A stretch of DNA of 64,000 nucleotides from Beijerinckia sp. L45 (GTDB lineage: Bacteria; Pseudomonadota; Alphaproteobacteria; Rhizobiales; Beijerinckiaceae), in assembly GCF_009765775.1 (NCBI RefSeq), contig NZ_LMUU01000259.1, positions 33,173 through 97,172 of the forward strand. Direction: 5' to 3'. The notes under the pieces are model-generated. The model was not told the origin of the DNA. It was given only the letters and a program-made list of their open reading frames with translations, and did no database searches. Within the stretch, counting starts at the first letter, position 1; each line of letters begins with the position of its first letter. Positions 10,101 to 19,600 of this stretch are shown here, piece by piece. The position numbers were made by a program, and so were the translations under genes.

Positions 10101-10777
10101 GCTACGAACTGATCGACATAGCGCTTGAGAATCGGCGAGACATAGGCGTCTACGACGGTCGTTTCCGCTCGCGGGATGAGGCGCAGAAGCCGGCTGGTGT
10201 CGTGACTGACGGAAACCTGTTCGAAGCCGGCGTCGCGCGCGAAGCCCGCCAAGGTCTGTTCCTGGGCAGGATACTTCCAGGCATGCATGAGGGCGATCGC
10301 GCAGGCCTTGAACCCGTTGGCCGCCGCCTCTGCAAACAAACGGCGGGCCTCGTCCTCGTCAACGGCGGACACTTCGATGCCGTCTGCACCGACACGACAG
10401 GAGACCTCCGCAACCTTCTGGTACAGCGGATCCGGCAGGAGGATGTTCAAGTCGAAAAGCTTCGGACGTGTCTGATCGCCAATGCGGAGGGCATCTTCGA
10501 ATCCGCGATTGACGACGAGAAGCACCGGCTCTCCCTTGCGCTCAAGCAGCGCATTGGTTGCCACGGTCGTTCCCATCCGAACGCCGTCGATCAAGCCGTC
10601 CGGGATCCGGCTATCGAGTGCCACGCCGAGGAGATGCTTGATACCAGCGACGGCCGCGTCACGATAATGATCCGGCCGTTCACTCAGGAGCTTGTGGGTC
10701 TGCAGGCTTCCGTCCGGTCGAACGGCCACGATGTCGGTAAACGTGCCACCGCGGTCCACCCAAAATTGCCAGCCCAT
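7172..10777 (-). CDS. Hydantoinase/5-oxoprolinase family protein, HyuA-HyuB fusion
   Basis: A 1201-residue protein joining the two halves that are separate HyuA and HyuB subunits in many bacteria and fused in eukaryotic-type 5-oxoprolinase. The N-terminal half starts with the acetate-kinase/hsp70-fold phosphate motif VDRGGTFTD (residues 7-15) and has MGTTVATNALLERKGEPV. The HyuB half begins near residue 690 (KLELFNNIFMSIAEQTGTVLQ-type text) and contains NNPYAGGTHLPDITVITPVF. Family members hydrolyse 5-oxoproline, hydantoins or related lactams with ATP, or carboxylate ketones. The neighbours (a decarboxylase-like protein and a flavoprotein) do not identify the substrate. It lies 17 bases downstream of the gene starting at 11802, within one operon. 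Confidence 0.88.
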   Translation of the reverse strand: MGWQFWVDRGGTFTDIVAVRPDGSLQTHKLLSERPDHYRDAAVAGIKHLLGVALDSRIPDGLIDGVRMGTTVATNALLERKGEPVLLVVNRGFEDALRIGDQTRPKLFDLNILLPDPLYQKVAEVSCRVGADGIEVSAVDEDEARRLFAEAAANGFKACAIALMHAWKYPAQEQTLAGFARDAGFEQVSVSHDTSRLLRLIPRAETTVVDAYVSPILKRYVDQFVADLPGVPVLFMQSHGGLAEANAFRGRDALLSGPAGGLVGAARTAAVEGVDHIIGFDMGGTSTDVCLYAGQFERTVESEIGGVKIRVPMLSINTVAAGGGSILVFDGARFRVGPESAGATPGPACYRRGGPLTVTDANVLLGKIRASHFPKIFGDHGDAFIDVDVVSRKFDQLATDVEQATGRRMDPRDIAEGFVQVAVANMARAIKQVSLYKGLDPSAFTLSCFGGAGGQHACLVADQLGIGSILLHPFAGVLSAYGMGLADRSALREQAVEKAFERASLNELQELAGRLTEAAAADLGLQGAGASAIRYERWISLRHQGTEAVLVVAYGTYDEIIERFDQAHRRQFGFPSSERGIVVDSLRVIALRETDVLADLAVQALSPAQDVDLESGVIWSNGASHAAPVFERTSLPKGKRIEGPALIKEANATTVIEIGWSATVTSAGHLLLQRTVPLGSLASKDLATADPVKLELFNNIFMSIAEQTGTVLQNTAQSVNIKERLDFSCAIFDSDGNLVANAPHVPVHLGAMSESVRLVLRSRGSSLNPGDVIALNNPYAGGTHLPDITVITPVFADGGRDILFFVGSRGHHADIGGTTPGSMPPNSRRLEEEGVVIDDFLLVTDGVFQEQAFRELLSGGPYPARSPDVNVADIKAQIAANQKGVHELERVIATYGRDTVLRYMGFVMDNAEESVRKVIDRIKSGSTLYTMDDGSPLAVRVEVDHARRTAVVDFTGTGAQREDNFNAPPAVSRAAVLYVFRCLVGQDIPLNDGCLRPITIIIPPRTFLSPEPGHAVVAGNTEVSQAICNALFLALGALACGQGTMNNFLFGDATRQYYETICGGAGAGPGFDGASAVHTHMTNTRMTDPEVFELRYPVRVEQFSVRTGSGGRGRHRGGDGAVRRLRFLEPMTAVLVSSRRTQVPLGLDGGDPGAVGRQWIQRLDGTNEGCPGIFRAEVGAGDCIVIETPGGGGFGSAQEAS

Positions 10778-10794
10778 TCTACGATCCAGACCTT

Positions 10795-11802
10795 CTAAAT
10801 TCGGGATGATTGGAGCGTCGAGGATGCAAACAGATCTTCGACGGAAAGATCCGTGTCGATCAGTCCATCCTGCGCGGAGTAGCGGAGCATTGTCTCGATT
10901 TCGTGCCGGTTTTCATCGACGCCGTAGGGCCAGAAGTCGTGTCCTAGGACCTCCCGCGTCGCCGCGAGTTCAGCCGAAAGCCAGGGTAACGTCGTGCGAA
11001 ACGCCGTCTGATACTCGAGATCGACGATCGCTGCAGCCTTCGCTTGCCTGAACGCTTTATAGACGCTTGCCGCGAGCCATGGCCATTGCGCCAGCAACGC
11101 CTTGCGGACCACCACAACGTGCATGATCGGATGGATCTTCGTCTTGGCGTAATAATCCTGTTCGGCACGACGGTAGTCCGGGAACAAACGACCGATGTGC
11201 GGCAGCTGCTGGACGAAGCACGAGGGAACGCCAGGCATGATCACGGCGTCCAGAGAACCGCGCGCCAGCATGCCGGACAATGTCTCATCGGTCGGTATAG
11301 CTTGGACATCGATCCCCGAGGGGAGCTCGATACGCATCCGCTCCTTGCGCCCGGGCTCTTCAGCGCCTCCCGTGCGCCAGCGGATCGCGTCGACGTCCAC
11401 CCCATGCTGGTCCCGCAGAAGCCCCCGTTGCCAGAGCGCTGCCGTCATCTGGTACTCGGGCACGCCCACCGTGCGGCCGCGCAGATCCTCGGGCCGATCG
11501 ATGCCACGATCGGTTCGGATATAGAATCCGGAATGACGAAAGGCCCGCGAGAGAAAGGCCGGGACCGCAACGTATTGGGAAATGCCCTTGGCGACCTGCA
11601 GAATATAGGTGCTGAACGACATCTCGCAAACATCGAACTCCGCATGACGGGCGGCGCGGAAGAAGAGCTCTTCGGGATTGAGCTCGATGTAGTTGACCGC
11701 GCACCCTTCGATCTCGATGTGGCCATCGCGGATGGCTCTAACCCTGTCGTAAGGGCCGGTCGCCACCGTGATTGAGAGCTTAGGCAAAGGCGTCCTCTTC
11801 AT
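10795..11802 (-). CDS. 4,5-Dihydroxyphthalate decarboxylase-like protein
   Basis: A 335-residue protein without a signal peptide. It belongs to the family of Pht5-type 4,5-dihydroxyphthalate decarboxylases, which use the periplasmic-binding-protein fold inside the cytoplasm. Family-type text includes ITVATGPYDRVRAIRDG near the start, NPEELFFRAARHAEFDVCEMSFS at about residues 42-64, and RGRTVGVPEYQMTAALW. It is the first gene of the operon that continues with the oxoprolinase, flavoprotein and 2Fe-2S genes, and is divergent from an MFS gene. Family annotation is often over-extended, so true decarboxylation of phthalate is not claimed; it could be a binding or hydrolytic relative. Confidence 0.7.
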   Translation of the reverse strand: MKRTPLPKLSITVATGPYDRVRAIRDGHIEIEGCAVNYIELNPEELFFRAARHAEFDVCEMSFSTYILQVAKGISQYVAVPAFLSRAFRHSGFYIRTDRGIDRPEDLRGRTVGVPEYQMTAALWQRGLLRDQHGVDVDAIRWRTGGAEEPGRKERMRIELPSGIDVQAIPTDETLSGMLARGSLDAVIMPGVPSCFVQQLPHIGRLFPDYRRAEQDYYAKTKIHPIMHVVVVRKALLAQWPWLAASVYKAFRQAKAAAIVDLEYQTAFRTTLPWLSAELAATREVLGHDFWPYGVDENRHEIETMLRYSAQDGLIDTDLSVEDLFASSTLQSSRI

Positions 11803-11900
11803 CTTCTTCGGCGGCGCGCTGCGCTGCCACTCTGCGCGTCAAAATTGCAGTCTGCGGGGGCCGTCAAAAGCCCATTGCGTCCCTCATAGACTAATACAAC

Positions 11901-11939
11901 TTTGCGTAAACGGATAGATATTCTAAAATGTGACGCAAA
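11901..11939. promoter_or_regulatory. Spaced inverted repeat in the divergent control region
   Basis: TTTGCGT at 11901-11907 and ACGCAAA at 11933-11939 form a 7-base inverted repeat whose arms are 25 bases apart. It lies in the 234-base, locally AT-rich gap between the decarboxylase-like gene and the MFS gene. It may be two half-sites of a regulator controlling both directions. No regulator gene is adjacent. Confidence 0.35.
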
Positions 11940-11983
11940 TGAGAAGCTTTCAAACTCTAGCCAATCGTGAGCCCGCACTCTAG

Positions 11984-12005
11984 GAGTTGGTATTTTCACC
12001 AACTC
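11984..12005. promoter_or_regulatory. Palindromic operator candidate upstream of the MFS gene
   Basis: A perfect palindrome, GAGTTGGT-N6-ACCAACTC, ends 31 bases before the MFS ATG. The core TTGGT-N6-ACCAA has the size and symmetry of a dimeric repressor site. Its position over the likely start of transcription would suit repression of the transporter and perhaps of the divergent operon. The alternative is a leader hairpin. No GntR/TetR/IclR gene is seen in the neighbourhood. Confidence 0.45.
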
Positions 12006-12036
12006 AAATGCAGCGTGTGACGATGGATAGGGCGCG

Positions 12037-13305
12037 ATGATACACGACAGAATTAGCGCGGATGAAATCCGAGCGCCAATTCAGCAAAGTCTGACGCGCC
12101 GTCACTGGGCGGTCCTGGCCATCACGATGCTGTTGTGGATGTTCGACGGTTACGAGACATACGCTCTGCTCCTGACGATCGGGCCGTCGCTGCATGAACT
12201 CGTTCCGGCCTCCCAGCTTCACGATTTGCCGCGATTTGCCGCTTATCTCATCTCGTTAACGCTTTTTGGATGGGCGATTGGCGGCGTGATCGGCGGACTG
12301 GTCGGCGACCGGATCGGACGTCGCTATACGATGATCGGGTCTGTGGTTCTCTACAGCCTCTTCACCGGCAGCAGCGCATTCGCCCACTCCTGGGAGACTT
12401 TGGCGTTGACGCGCTTCCTCACCGGGGTCGGCTTGGGCGCCGAGTGGGGGGTGGGAACCTCTTTGCTTCAGGAAGTCTGGCCCGATCGGTTGCGCACCAA
12501 AGCGGCCGGCGTCCTGCAGGCCGCTTTCTCGGGCGGCTTCGTCGTCGCATCCTTGCTTTGGCTGGCGATCGGCGGTGCCTCCGGGGGAACATGGCGATGG
12601 ATGTACGTCGCCGGAATCATTCCCGCCATTTTCGTCATCCTCGTCAACCGCATGATCCCGGAGTCCGATCGCTGGTCGCGTGCGGCATCGTCAGGGCCGT
12701 CGATCGGCATCCTGCTCAAAGCAAATCGAAGAAATCTCGCACTCGCGACGCTTGTCTCGGCGTCGATCACGGTCGGTTTTTGGGCCATTTCGTCATGGGT
12801 TCCGACCTATGTCGCGACATTGACGCGTGATCCAAAAAACGCAGTCTTCTACGCCGGTCTCGCGGGTTTGCTCTTCGCGATCGGGGAAATCATCGGCTGC
12901 GTTGCATTCGGGCTGCTTGCAGAGCGATGGGGGCGGCGCGGCACTCTGATCTTCTACCTCGCGGGATCGATCATCATCACGCCGATCCTGTTTCTGCTCG
13001 TCAGCGACGCGAAGACCTTCGTCGTCTTGCAAATCGCAAATGGCTTTTTGACCGGCGGGCTATACGGCTGGTTTGCTATCCATCCGCCTGAGCTCTTCCC
13101 AACGAGCATCAGATCCAGCGCGATCAGCATCATCTTCAACTCCGCTCGCTTCTTGGCTATGTTGGGGCCGTTGCTCTCATCCGCTTTCATCGCGTTCTTT
13201 GGAGGCTATGGCGAGGCGGCCACCATCTTTTCCGGTTGCTTCGCAGTCGGAATTGTCGCGGTTCTTTTCCTCCCGGAGACGCGCGGGAAGCCGCTTCCAG
13301 CATAG
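12037..13305 (+). CDS. MFS transporter, aromatic-acid/sugar-phosphate-like symporter
   Basis: A 422-residue inner-membrane carrier with about twelve hydrophobic segments. The first segment ends WMFDGYE (D37, E40), resembling the acidic motif in the first helix of aromatic acid:H+ symporters. The MFS signature GGLVGDRIGRR is at residues 86-96. A second loop LLAERWGRRGTL mirrors it in the other half. The gene is divergent from the decarboxylase/oxoprolinase operon across a 234-base gap with palindromes, so it probably brings in the substrate of that pathway. The substrate itself cannot be read from the sequence; organic acids or aromatic acids are most likely. Confidence 0.85.
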   Translation: MIHDRISADEIRAPIQQSLTRRHWAVLAITMLLWMFDGYETYALLLTIGPSLHELVPASQLHDLPRFAAYLISLTLFGWAIGGVIGGLVGDRIGRRYTMIGSVVLYSLFTGSSAFAHSWETLALTRFLTGVGLGAEWGVGTSLLQEVWPDRLRTKAAGVLQAAFSGGFVVASLLWLAIGGASGGTWRWMYVAGIIPAIFVILVNRMIPESDRWSRAASSGPSIGILLKANRRNLALATLVSASITVGFWAISSWVPTYVATLTRDPKNAVFYAGLAGLLFAIGEIIGCVAFGLLAERWGRRGTLIFYLAGSIIITPILFLLVSDAKTFVVLQIANGFLTGGLYGWFAIHPPELFPTSIRSSAISIIFNSARFLAMLGPLLSSAFIAFFGGYGEAATIFSGCFAVGIVAVLFLPETRGKPLPA

Positions 13306-13360
13306 ACGCCGCAGCCGCGAGCCTTGAGCACGGCTTTAGCTTGCATATCCAATCAATAGA

Positions 13361-13385
13361 CGCTGCCACGATGAGGCAGCGCTTT
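13361..13385 (+). terminator. Possible terminator after the MFS gene
   Basis: CGCTGCC and GGCAGCG form a 7-base-pair stem with a 7-base loop 56 bases after the MFS stop. The following CTTTC is only weakly T-rich, so this is a modest candidate for a factor-independent terminator. Confidence 0.4.
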
Positions 13386-13568
13386 CACACGTGGACCGTT
13401 TCGGTCAGCGCAGGTCGACTGTCGGCTTTGCGCGCAAGTTCTGTTGCAACCGAACCGAGAAATACCCTTGGTCATCGCGCCTCTGAGGCCGTTGCAGATT
13501 TAGCGCACTGAAAATAAAGGCGACGCTTCCGTAGCGTGAGCAGATGTGTCAACAAAGCGTGACGAAAT

Positions 13569-13586
13569 CTGTCAAAAAAGTGTCTT
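13569..13586 (+). promoter_or_regulatory. PHO-box-like direct repeat upstream of the autotransporter
   Basis: CTGTCAA-AAAA-GTGTCTT resembles the PhoB-binding PHO box, two CTGTCAT repeats separated by 4 bases. Eleven of the fourteen repeat positions match. It ends 57 bases before the autotransporter start. A related TGTCA unit lies 23 bases further upstream. Phosphate control is an inference only. Confidence 0.3.
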
Positions 13587-13643
13587 GAGTAAGCCCTACG
13601 TGCACCGACCAACCAAGTCGGCGTCCGTTCGAGTGTCCAAGTC

Positions 13644-16600
13644 ATGTTCGTTTCCCGAAAAGCCAATGTCTCCCGCTCGAGCGCCCTTGGAACACTTCTT
13701 TATGCTGGCCTGATCACGCCGGCGATTCTGCTTGCGGTCTGCGGGACCACCGCTCAGGCCGGGCAACTCGCGGCCAACGCCTTCCAGACCTACAACGCCG
13801 CTGCCGCCGCGGCGATCCAGGCCGGCCCGACCGCGCTCTTTGCTGTTTCCGTCGACAGCCTGCGTCCGACGCAGCTCAACGAAGGCCTGACCGAAGTCGG
13901 CAAGAAGACGGCGGGCTTCGATCTCCTGTCGCCGTCACAACTGCAGGCGAATCTGCTGACCGACATCGAACCTGTCGTCATCGGACCCGGCGGCCAGCTC
14001 TACCTGACGGATGGGCATCACACCCTCACGGCTTTGGAAGACTCGATCTACGGCGCGTCGAACCCGACGGTCTTTGTCGATGTCATCGCCAACTACTCCA
14101 ATCTGACGACGGCACAGTTCTTCGCGACGCTCCAGGCGCAGAACCTCTTGTTGCCGCTCAATGACGGTGTCCCGCAGACCGTGAATACGGCGACGGGCGC
14201 GCCGTTTCCGACAGCTCTCACTGGTTTGACCAGCGACGTTTATCGCGGGCTCGAATACAGCATCCTCAAGAACAAAAGCTCGACGCTGTTCACGACGGCG
14301 GCGAACATCACCGGAGCGGTCGGCGCGTCGACCCCCGGCCTCGACAAGATGACGGGTTTCTACGAGGATTTCTTCGAGGCGGCTGCCTACCGCAATGCCA
14401 ACGGCGGCCTCGGGCTGCCGACGATCTCGCCGGGCGACGTTGCGCTCGCCACCCAGTGGAATCTCAATCCGGCGAGCGTGACGACGCTGCCGAACGTCGC
14501 CGGCACCGTTACAGCGGCGCAGCTGCCGGGCTTCATTCTGGCCAACAGCATCACTTTGAACGGAGTCATCAGCAACGCGACGCTCGCCACCGGTGCGCTC
14601 GACGGCAACGGTACCTTCACCGGCCTCACGACGATCAACGCCGGCACCGCAGCGGCGCCGATCACGATCGGTACACCGAACACCGGCTTCGTGCTGCAAC
14701 TCGGCGCCGATAAGGGCAACACGGTCACGTTGAGCGGCGCCAACACCTATACCGGCGGCACGTCGCTGCTCGCGGGCACGCTGATCGTCGCCAACGATGC
14801 TTCGCTCGGCGCCGCGGTCCCCGCCGGCGCGACCATCGATCCCGCGAACATCAAGACCAGCGTGCAGGCGGCCAACGGCATCGTCTTCAACAGCCTCGAC
14901 GAAGGCGCTGCCACCTTGCAAATCGGTACCGCCGCCGGCAACGGCACCAGCACGTTCACGACGCTGCGCCCGATCGCCGTCGGCGGCGAAACCGCGACGA
15001 TCGACCTGAATGGCTACGTGACCACGCTGAGTGGCCCGATCGTCTCGCTTGGCGTCAACAACATCGGTATCGGCAACGCGTCAGGAGCCTCGGACCTCAC
15101 GATCGACGACAACAGCGCAAACCTGGGCGTGCTGGTCCTGTCCGGCAACAATTCCCTGTTCTACGGCAATCTCATCATCGGCAACACCAATGCGCCAACG
15201 GTGAAGGTGATGGACGACGCCGCGCTCGGCAATACCGTGGCGACCGCGGGGCAGATCAGCCAGATCGACTTGAACAGCGGCACGCTACAGGCTGGCGCCT
15301 CCTTCACCGCGCTTGAGCGCAACATCTTCCTCGGCAGCGGCAGCACGATCGACGTCAACGGTTTCACCACGAGCTGGGGAACGCTGACCGATGTGCAACG
15401 CGCGCTCGTTATCACCAACAGCAACAAGACGACCGCCGGCGCTGCGACGTTCGCCAATCTGACCATCGGCGGCACGGCTACATTGCAGTTGTCAGGCGGC
15501 AAGGCCGGCGAAACGGTCACGCTGACCAACGGTATTGCCCGCAGTGGCGCCGGCACGCTGATCATCCAGCCGACCTCCGCGACGTCGCTCGGCACTGCCA
15601 CGGAAACGCTGCGGTCTGGCGTCGGGACCGCCTCGCTCATCGACGGCATCGCGCCGGCGTGGATCGTGACGAATAACGGCGGCTCGAAAAGCGTCGGCCC
15701 TTATGACTTCGTGACCTACGGTGCCAATGGCTACGTCAAGGCGACTTACACCGGTACGACGCTGGGCACTGCGCCGACGGCGGTCGTCGCGCTGGCCGCC
15801 AATGCGGCGCCGGTCGGCAACGTCAGCGCCTTCGCGCTCAACACCGAAGGCAAGACCATCACGCTCGGCGCCGCCAATAGCCTGACCCTAGGCGATGGCA
15901 CGGATGCGGCGGGGCTCATTCTCGCCACCGGCAGCGCGATCAGCCAGGGCACCCTGGCCTTCGGCGGCAGCGAGGGCGTCATCTGGCTGAGCGGGACCAA
16001 CGCGACGATCTCGTCGAAGATCACCGGCAGCAATGGCCTGACCTTCGCCGGCTCGGGGGCCGTTGCGCTCAGCACGGCAGCAGCGGTCAGCGGTTTGATC
16101 ACGATCGACTCAGGCACGGTGACGCTTGCCGGCGCCAACATCTTCGGCACCGATGCCGCCGGCATCAATCTGGCCGATACCAAAAGCAAGCCGGCACCCG
16201 CCACCTTGTCGGTGACTGCGAACAACACGCTCACCACCTTGAGCTCTGTCGGCAACAACAGCGTCGTCCTCCTGAGCAACGGCGCCGCGTTGACGGTCGG
16301 CGACACGACCAACAACCTCAGCTCGGTCCTGAACAGCACGATCACCGAGACCGGCGCCGCGGTCGCCGGGGCGTTGACGCTCAACGGCTCCGGCCTCTTC
16401 GACGTGAGCGGCGGCAGTAAGAACGCACTCGGCCTTCTCGCCGGCAGCTCTGTCGTTCTCAACAACAGCGCGCAGCTGCGTGCGGTGGCCAACGAATTCG
16501 CGACCAACTTCGGGATCGTTTTGAACGGGACGAGCCAGCTGCAGTTCGCGCAGAACGGCGGCGGCGTCTTCGCCAACGCGGTGTCGGGCACCGGGTCTCT

Positions 16601-19600
16601 CGAACTGATCGGCGGCACGCTCAAGATCACCGGAACGGCCAACACCTATTCCGGCGGCACCTTCGTCGAGATCGGGGCCGTGCTCGACATCACCACCGCC
16701 AATCTCCCGGCGGTCAATCCCAACATCACCAACGCCGGTGGTTTGGTGGTCTTCGATCAGGCGACCAACGGCACCTATAACGGCGTCATCAGCGACGGCG
16801 CGCAGCTTGGCGTCGGCGCGACGCTGTCCGGCTCGTTCGACAAGGACGATAGCACCGGCGCCAACGCCGGCAACGTGATCCTCGCCAAGGCGCAGACCTT
16901 TACCGGTGCCACGACCGTCGAAGCCGGCACCCTGACGCTCGGCGCGGTCGACACGCTGGCGACCAGCAGCGGCGTCGATCTCGGCCGCGTCGGCGGCGGT
17001 GCGACCGCAACCCTGGCGCTCAGCGCCAACAATACGATCCAGGCGCTGTCGAGCGAGGCCGCCAACACAACGTCGGTCGCGCTCGGCGCCAACACCCTGA
17101 CGATCAATACCGCGGCGACGACCGCGGTGAACTTCGGCGGCTCGATCGGCGGGACCGGGGGCCTCGTCAAGAGCGGCGCCGGAACGCAGGCCCTGAGCGG
17201 CGTCAGCACCTTTAGCGGCGCCACAACCGTCACCGGCGGTCTTCTGGGGCTCGCGAGCGGCGGTGCGATCACTCAAAGCGCGTCTCTGACGAACGGAGGC
17301 ACCTTCCAGATCGATCAGGGCGCCTCGGCAACGTTCATGGGGGAGGTCACCAACACCGCAACCATCAACACCGCCGGCACCCTGGCCGCGGCCTCGTTCG
17401 CCAATTCGGGAACCCTGACCTCGACCGGGACGGTGACGGCCACGGGCGTCTTCACCAACACCGGCACGGTCATGGCATCCGGCACCTTCGCGGCGGCAAA
17501 CGTCACGAACGCTTCCATCTTCGCAGTGATGGGACCGCTCGGCGGCCTGACCAGCTTTACGCAACAGGCCGGCACCTTCGATCTCGGCGGCAACACCGTC
17601 GGCCTCACCACCTTCGCTTTCACCGGGGGCGTCGCCCAGAACGGCACGTTGACCGTCTCCGGCACCGATACCGTCCAGGCGGGCACGATCACCGCAACGC
17701 TCGCCGGCACCGCGGCGCTCACCAAGACAGGCACCGGCACCGTCGACCTGACCGCCGCCAACACCTATTCCGGCGGCACGACCCTCTCGGGCGGCACGCT
17801 CGCCGTGGGCAGCAACACGGCGCTCGGCACCGGCCAGGTCGCGATGGCCGACGGCACGACGCTCGCCTTCCTCGCCAACGGCCTGACGATCGCCAACCCG
17901 TTCCTGTTCACCGGCACCGGTGACCCGACGGTCGATACCGGCGCCTTCACCGAGACGCTGTCGAGCGCCATCACCGGCACCGGCGCCTTGACCAAGGCGG
18001 GCACCGGCACCCTCGTCCTGACGGGCGCGAGCACCTATACCGGCGCGACGAGCGTCGCTCAGGGTGTCCTCGAGGTCGATGGCTCCATCGTCTCCGGCAC
18101 CACCGTGCAGAGCGGCGCCGCCCTGACCGGCTCGGGCACGATCGGTGGCTTGACGGTGGCGAGCGGCGCGACGCTGTCGCCCGGCAGCGGCCTCACCGTC
18201 GGCACATTGACGGCGATCGGGCCGACGAGCTTTGCCGCCAATTCCTTCTTCGACGTGAAGGTCACGCCGACCACCAACGATCGTCTGAACACGACGGGCC
18301 TGGCGACGATCGCCGGCGGTACCGTCCAGGCGCTGATCGGCAACTTCAACTTCCCCAATGTGACGCGGGTGACGATCCTGACGGCGACGGACGGCGTCAG
18401 CGGGCAATTCGCGGCAGCAACGTCGAGCTCCGCCTTCCTGACGCCGACGTTGAGCTACGATGCCAACGACGTGTTCCTGACGCTTGCCCGCAACGACGTG
18501 TCGTTCGCGTCGGTCGGCGCCACATCGAACCAGCGCGCCGTCGGCCAAGCGATCCAGAATGCCGCGAACGCTCTTGTGGGCGGCCCGGCCAATCCCAACG
18601 GCGCCGCCATCCTCAACAACCTCATTCTCGGCAATGGGGCGGCCGCGCGTTCGACCTTCGACATGCTGTCCGGCGAGGGGCTGACCGGCGCGCAAAACCT
18701 CGCCTTCACGGCCAACAAGCTGTTCACCTCGGCCATGCAGGACCAGTCGGCGTTCTTCCGACCGGGCGGCGGAGTCAGCGTCAGCGTGTCGGCTGATACA
18801 GTCGTGCCGCTGGCCTATGCCGGCGAGACGCTTGCCTTCCCGAGCCCGATCCATCTCAACACCGAGGCGCCGCGCCCGTGGCGCGCCTGGTCGACCGGCT
18901 TCGGCGGTGGTGAATCGCTTCGTGGCAATGCCGGGGTCGGCGCCACCGGGCAAACCGACAGCATCGGCGGCGGCGCGGCCGGCATCGACTACAGGATTTC
19001 GCCGGACCTGCTGATCGGCGTCGCCGGCGGCGGCACAGATGGCAATTTCTACGCGCCGGGTGCTGCGACGCAGGGCGAGGTCAAGGGCGGCCACGCTGGT
19101 GTCTATGCCACCGCGACCTTCGGACCGGCCTACGTGCAGTCGAGCGTCGCCTTTTCGTCCTTTGAAAACACGACCCGTCGACAGGTCCAGGGCTTCGGTG
19201 CCTTGGCCGGCGAAACGGAAAACGGAAACTTCGGTTCGCGCGAAATCAGGGCCCGGATCGAGGCCGGACGCCGGCTCAATGTGGGCCTCGGCGCGGTGGG
19301 CGTCACGCCTTTCGTTGCCCTCGAAATCGCGGAACTGTGGACGAGCGGCTTCACCGAGCAGGCTGGCGGCGGTGGTCCCGGTGTTCTCGGCCTCGCCGTA
19401 CCCGGCCAGAGCCTGGCCTCAGTCCCCGGCATCGTCGGCGCGCGCTTCGACACGGTTTACGCAATCGGCAACGGCATGACGCTGTCGCCGACGGTGAGCC
19501 TCGCCTATGTCCACGACTTCGCGCCGCAGCGCTCCTTGCAGGCGTCGCTGATCTCGCTGCCTGCCGCGAGCTTCATCGTCGACGGCGCGCGCCAGGCCAG

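Larger units (their letters stand above)
13306..13643. other. 338-base gap between the MFS and autotransporter genes
   Basis: No gene is seen here. The gap holds a stem-loop just after the MFS gene (13361-13385) and, 58 bases before the autotransporter start, TGTC-type repeats. TGTCAACAAAG (13547-13557) recurs as TGTCAAAAAAG (13570-13580), 23 bases apart. No strong ribosome-binding site precedes the autotransporter ATG. Confidence 0.5.

Noticed and set aside
10795-11802. Calling the gene a true phthalate-pathway decarboxylase (pht5)
   Set aside because: No other phthalate genes are present, and this family is widely mis-annotated. Only family membership is supported.
16110-19094. A 994-codon open frame on the minus strand inside the autotransporter gene
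   Set aside because: It is the mirror of a G+C-rich coding gene with strong codon bias. It has a low-complexity Arg/Ala/Gly composition, no domain and no ribosome-binding site. The plus-strand autotransporter is unambiguous.
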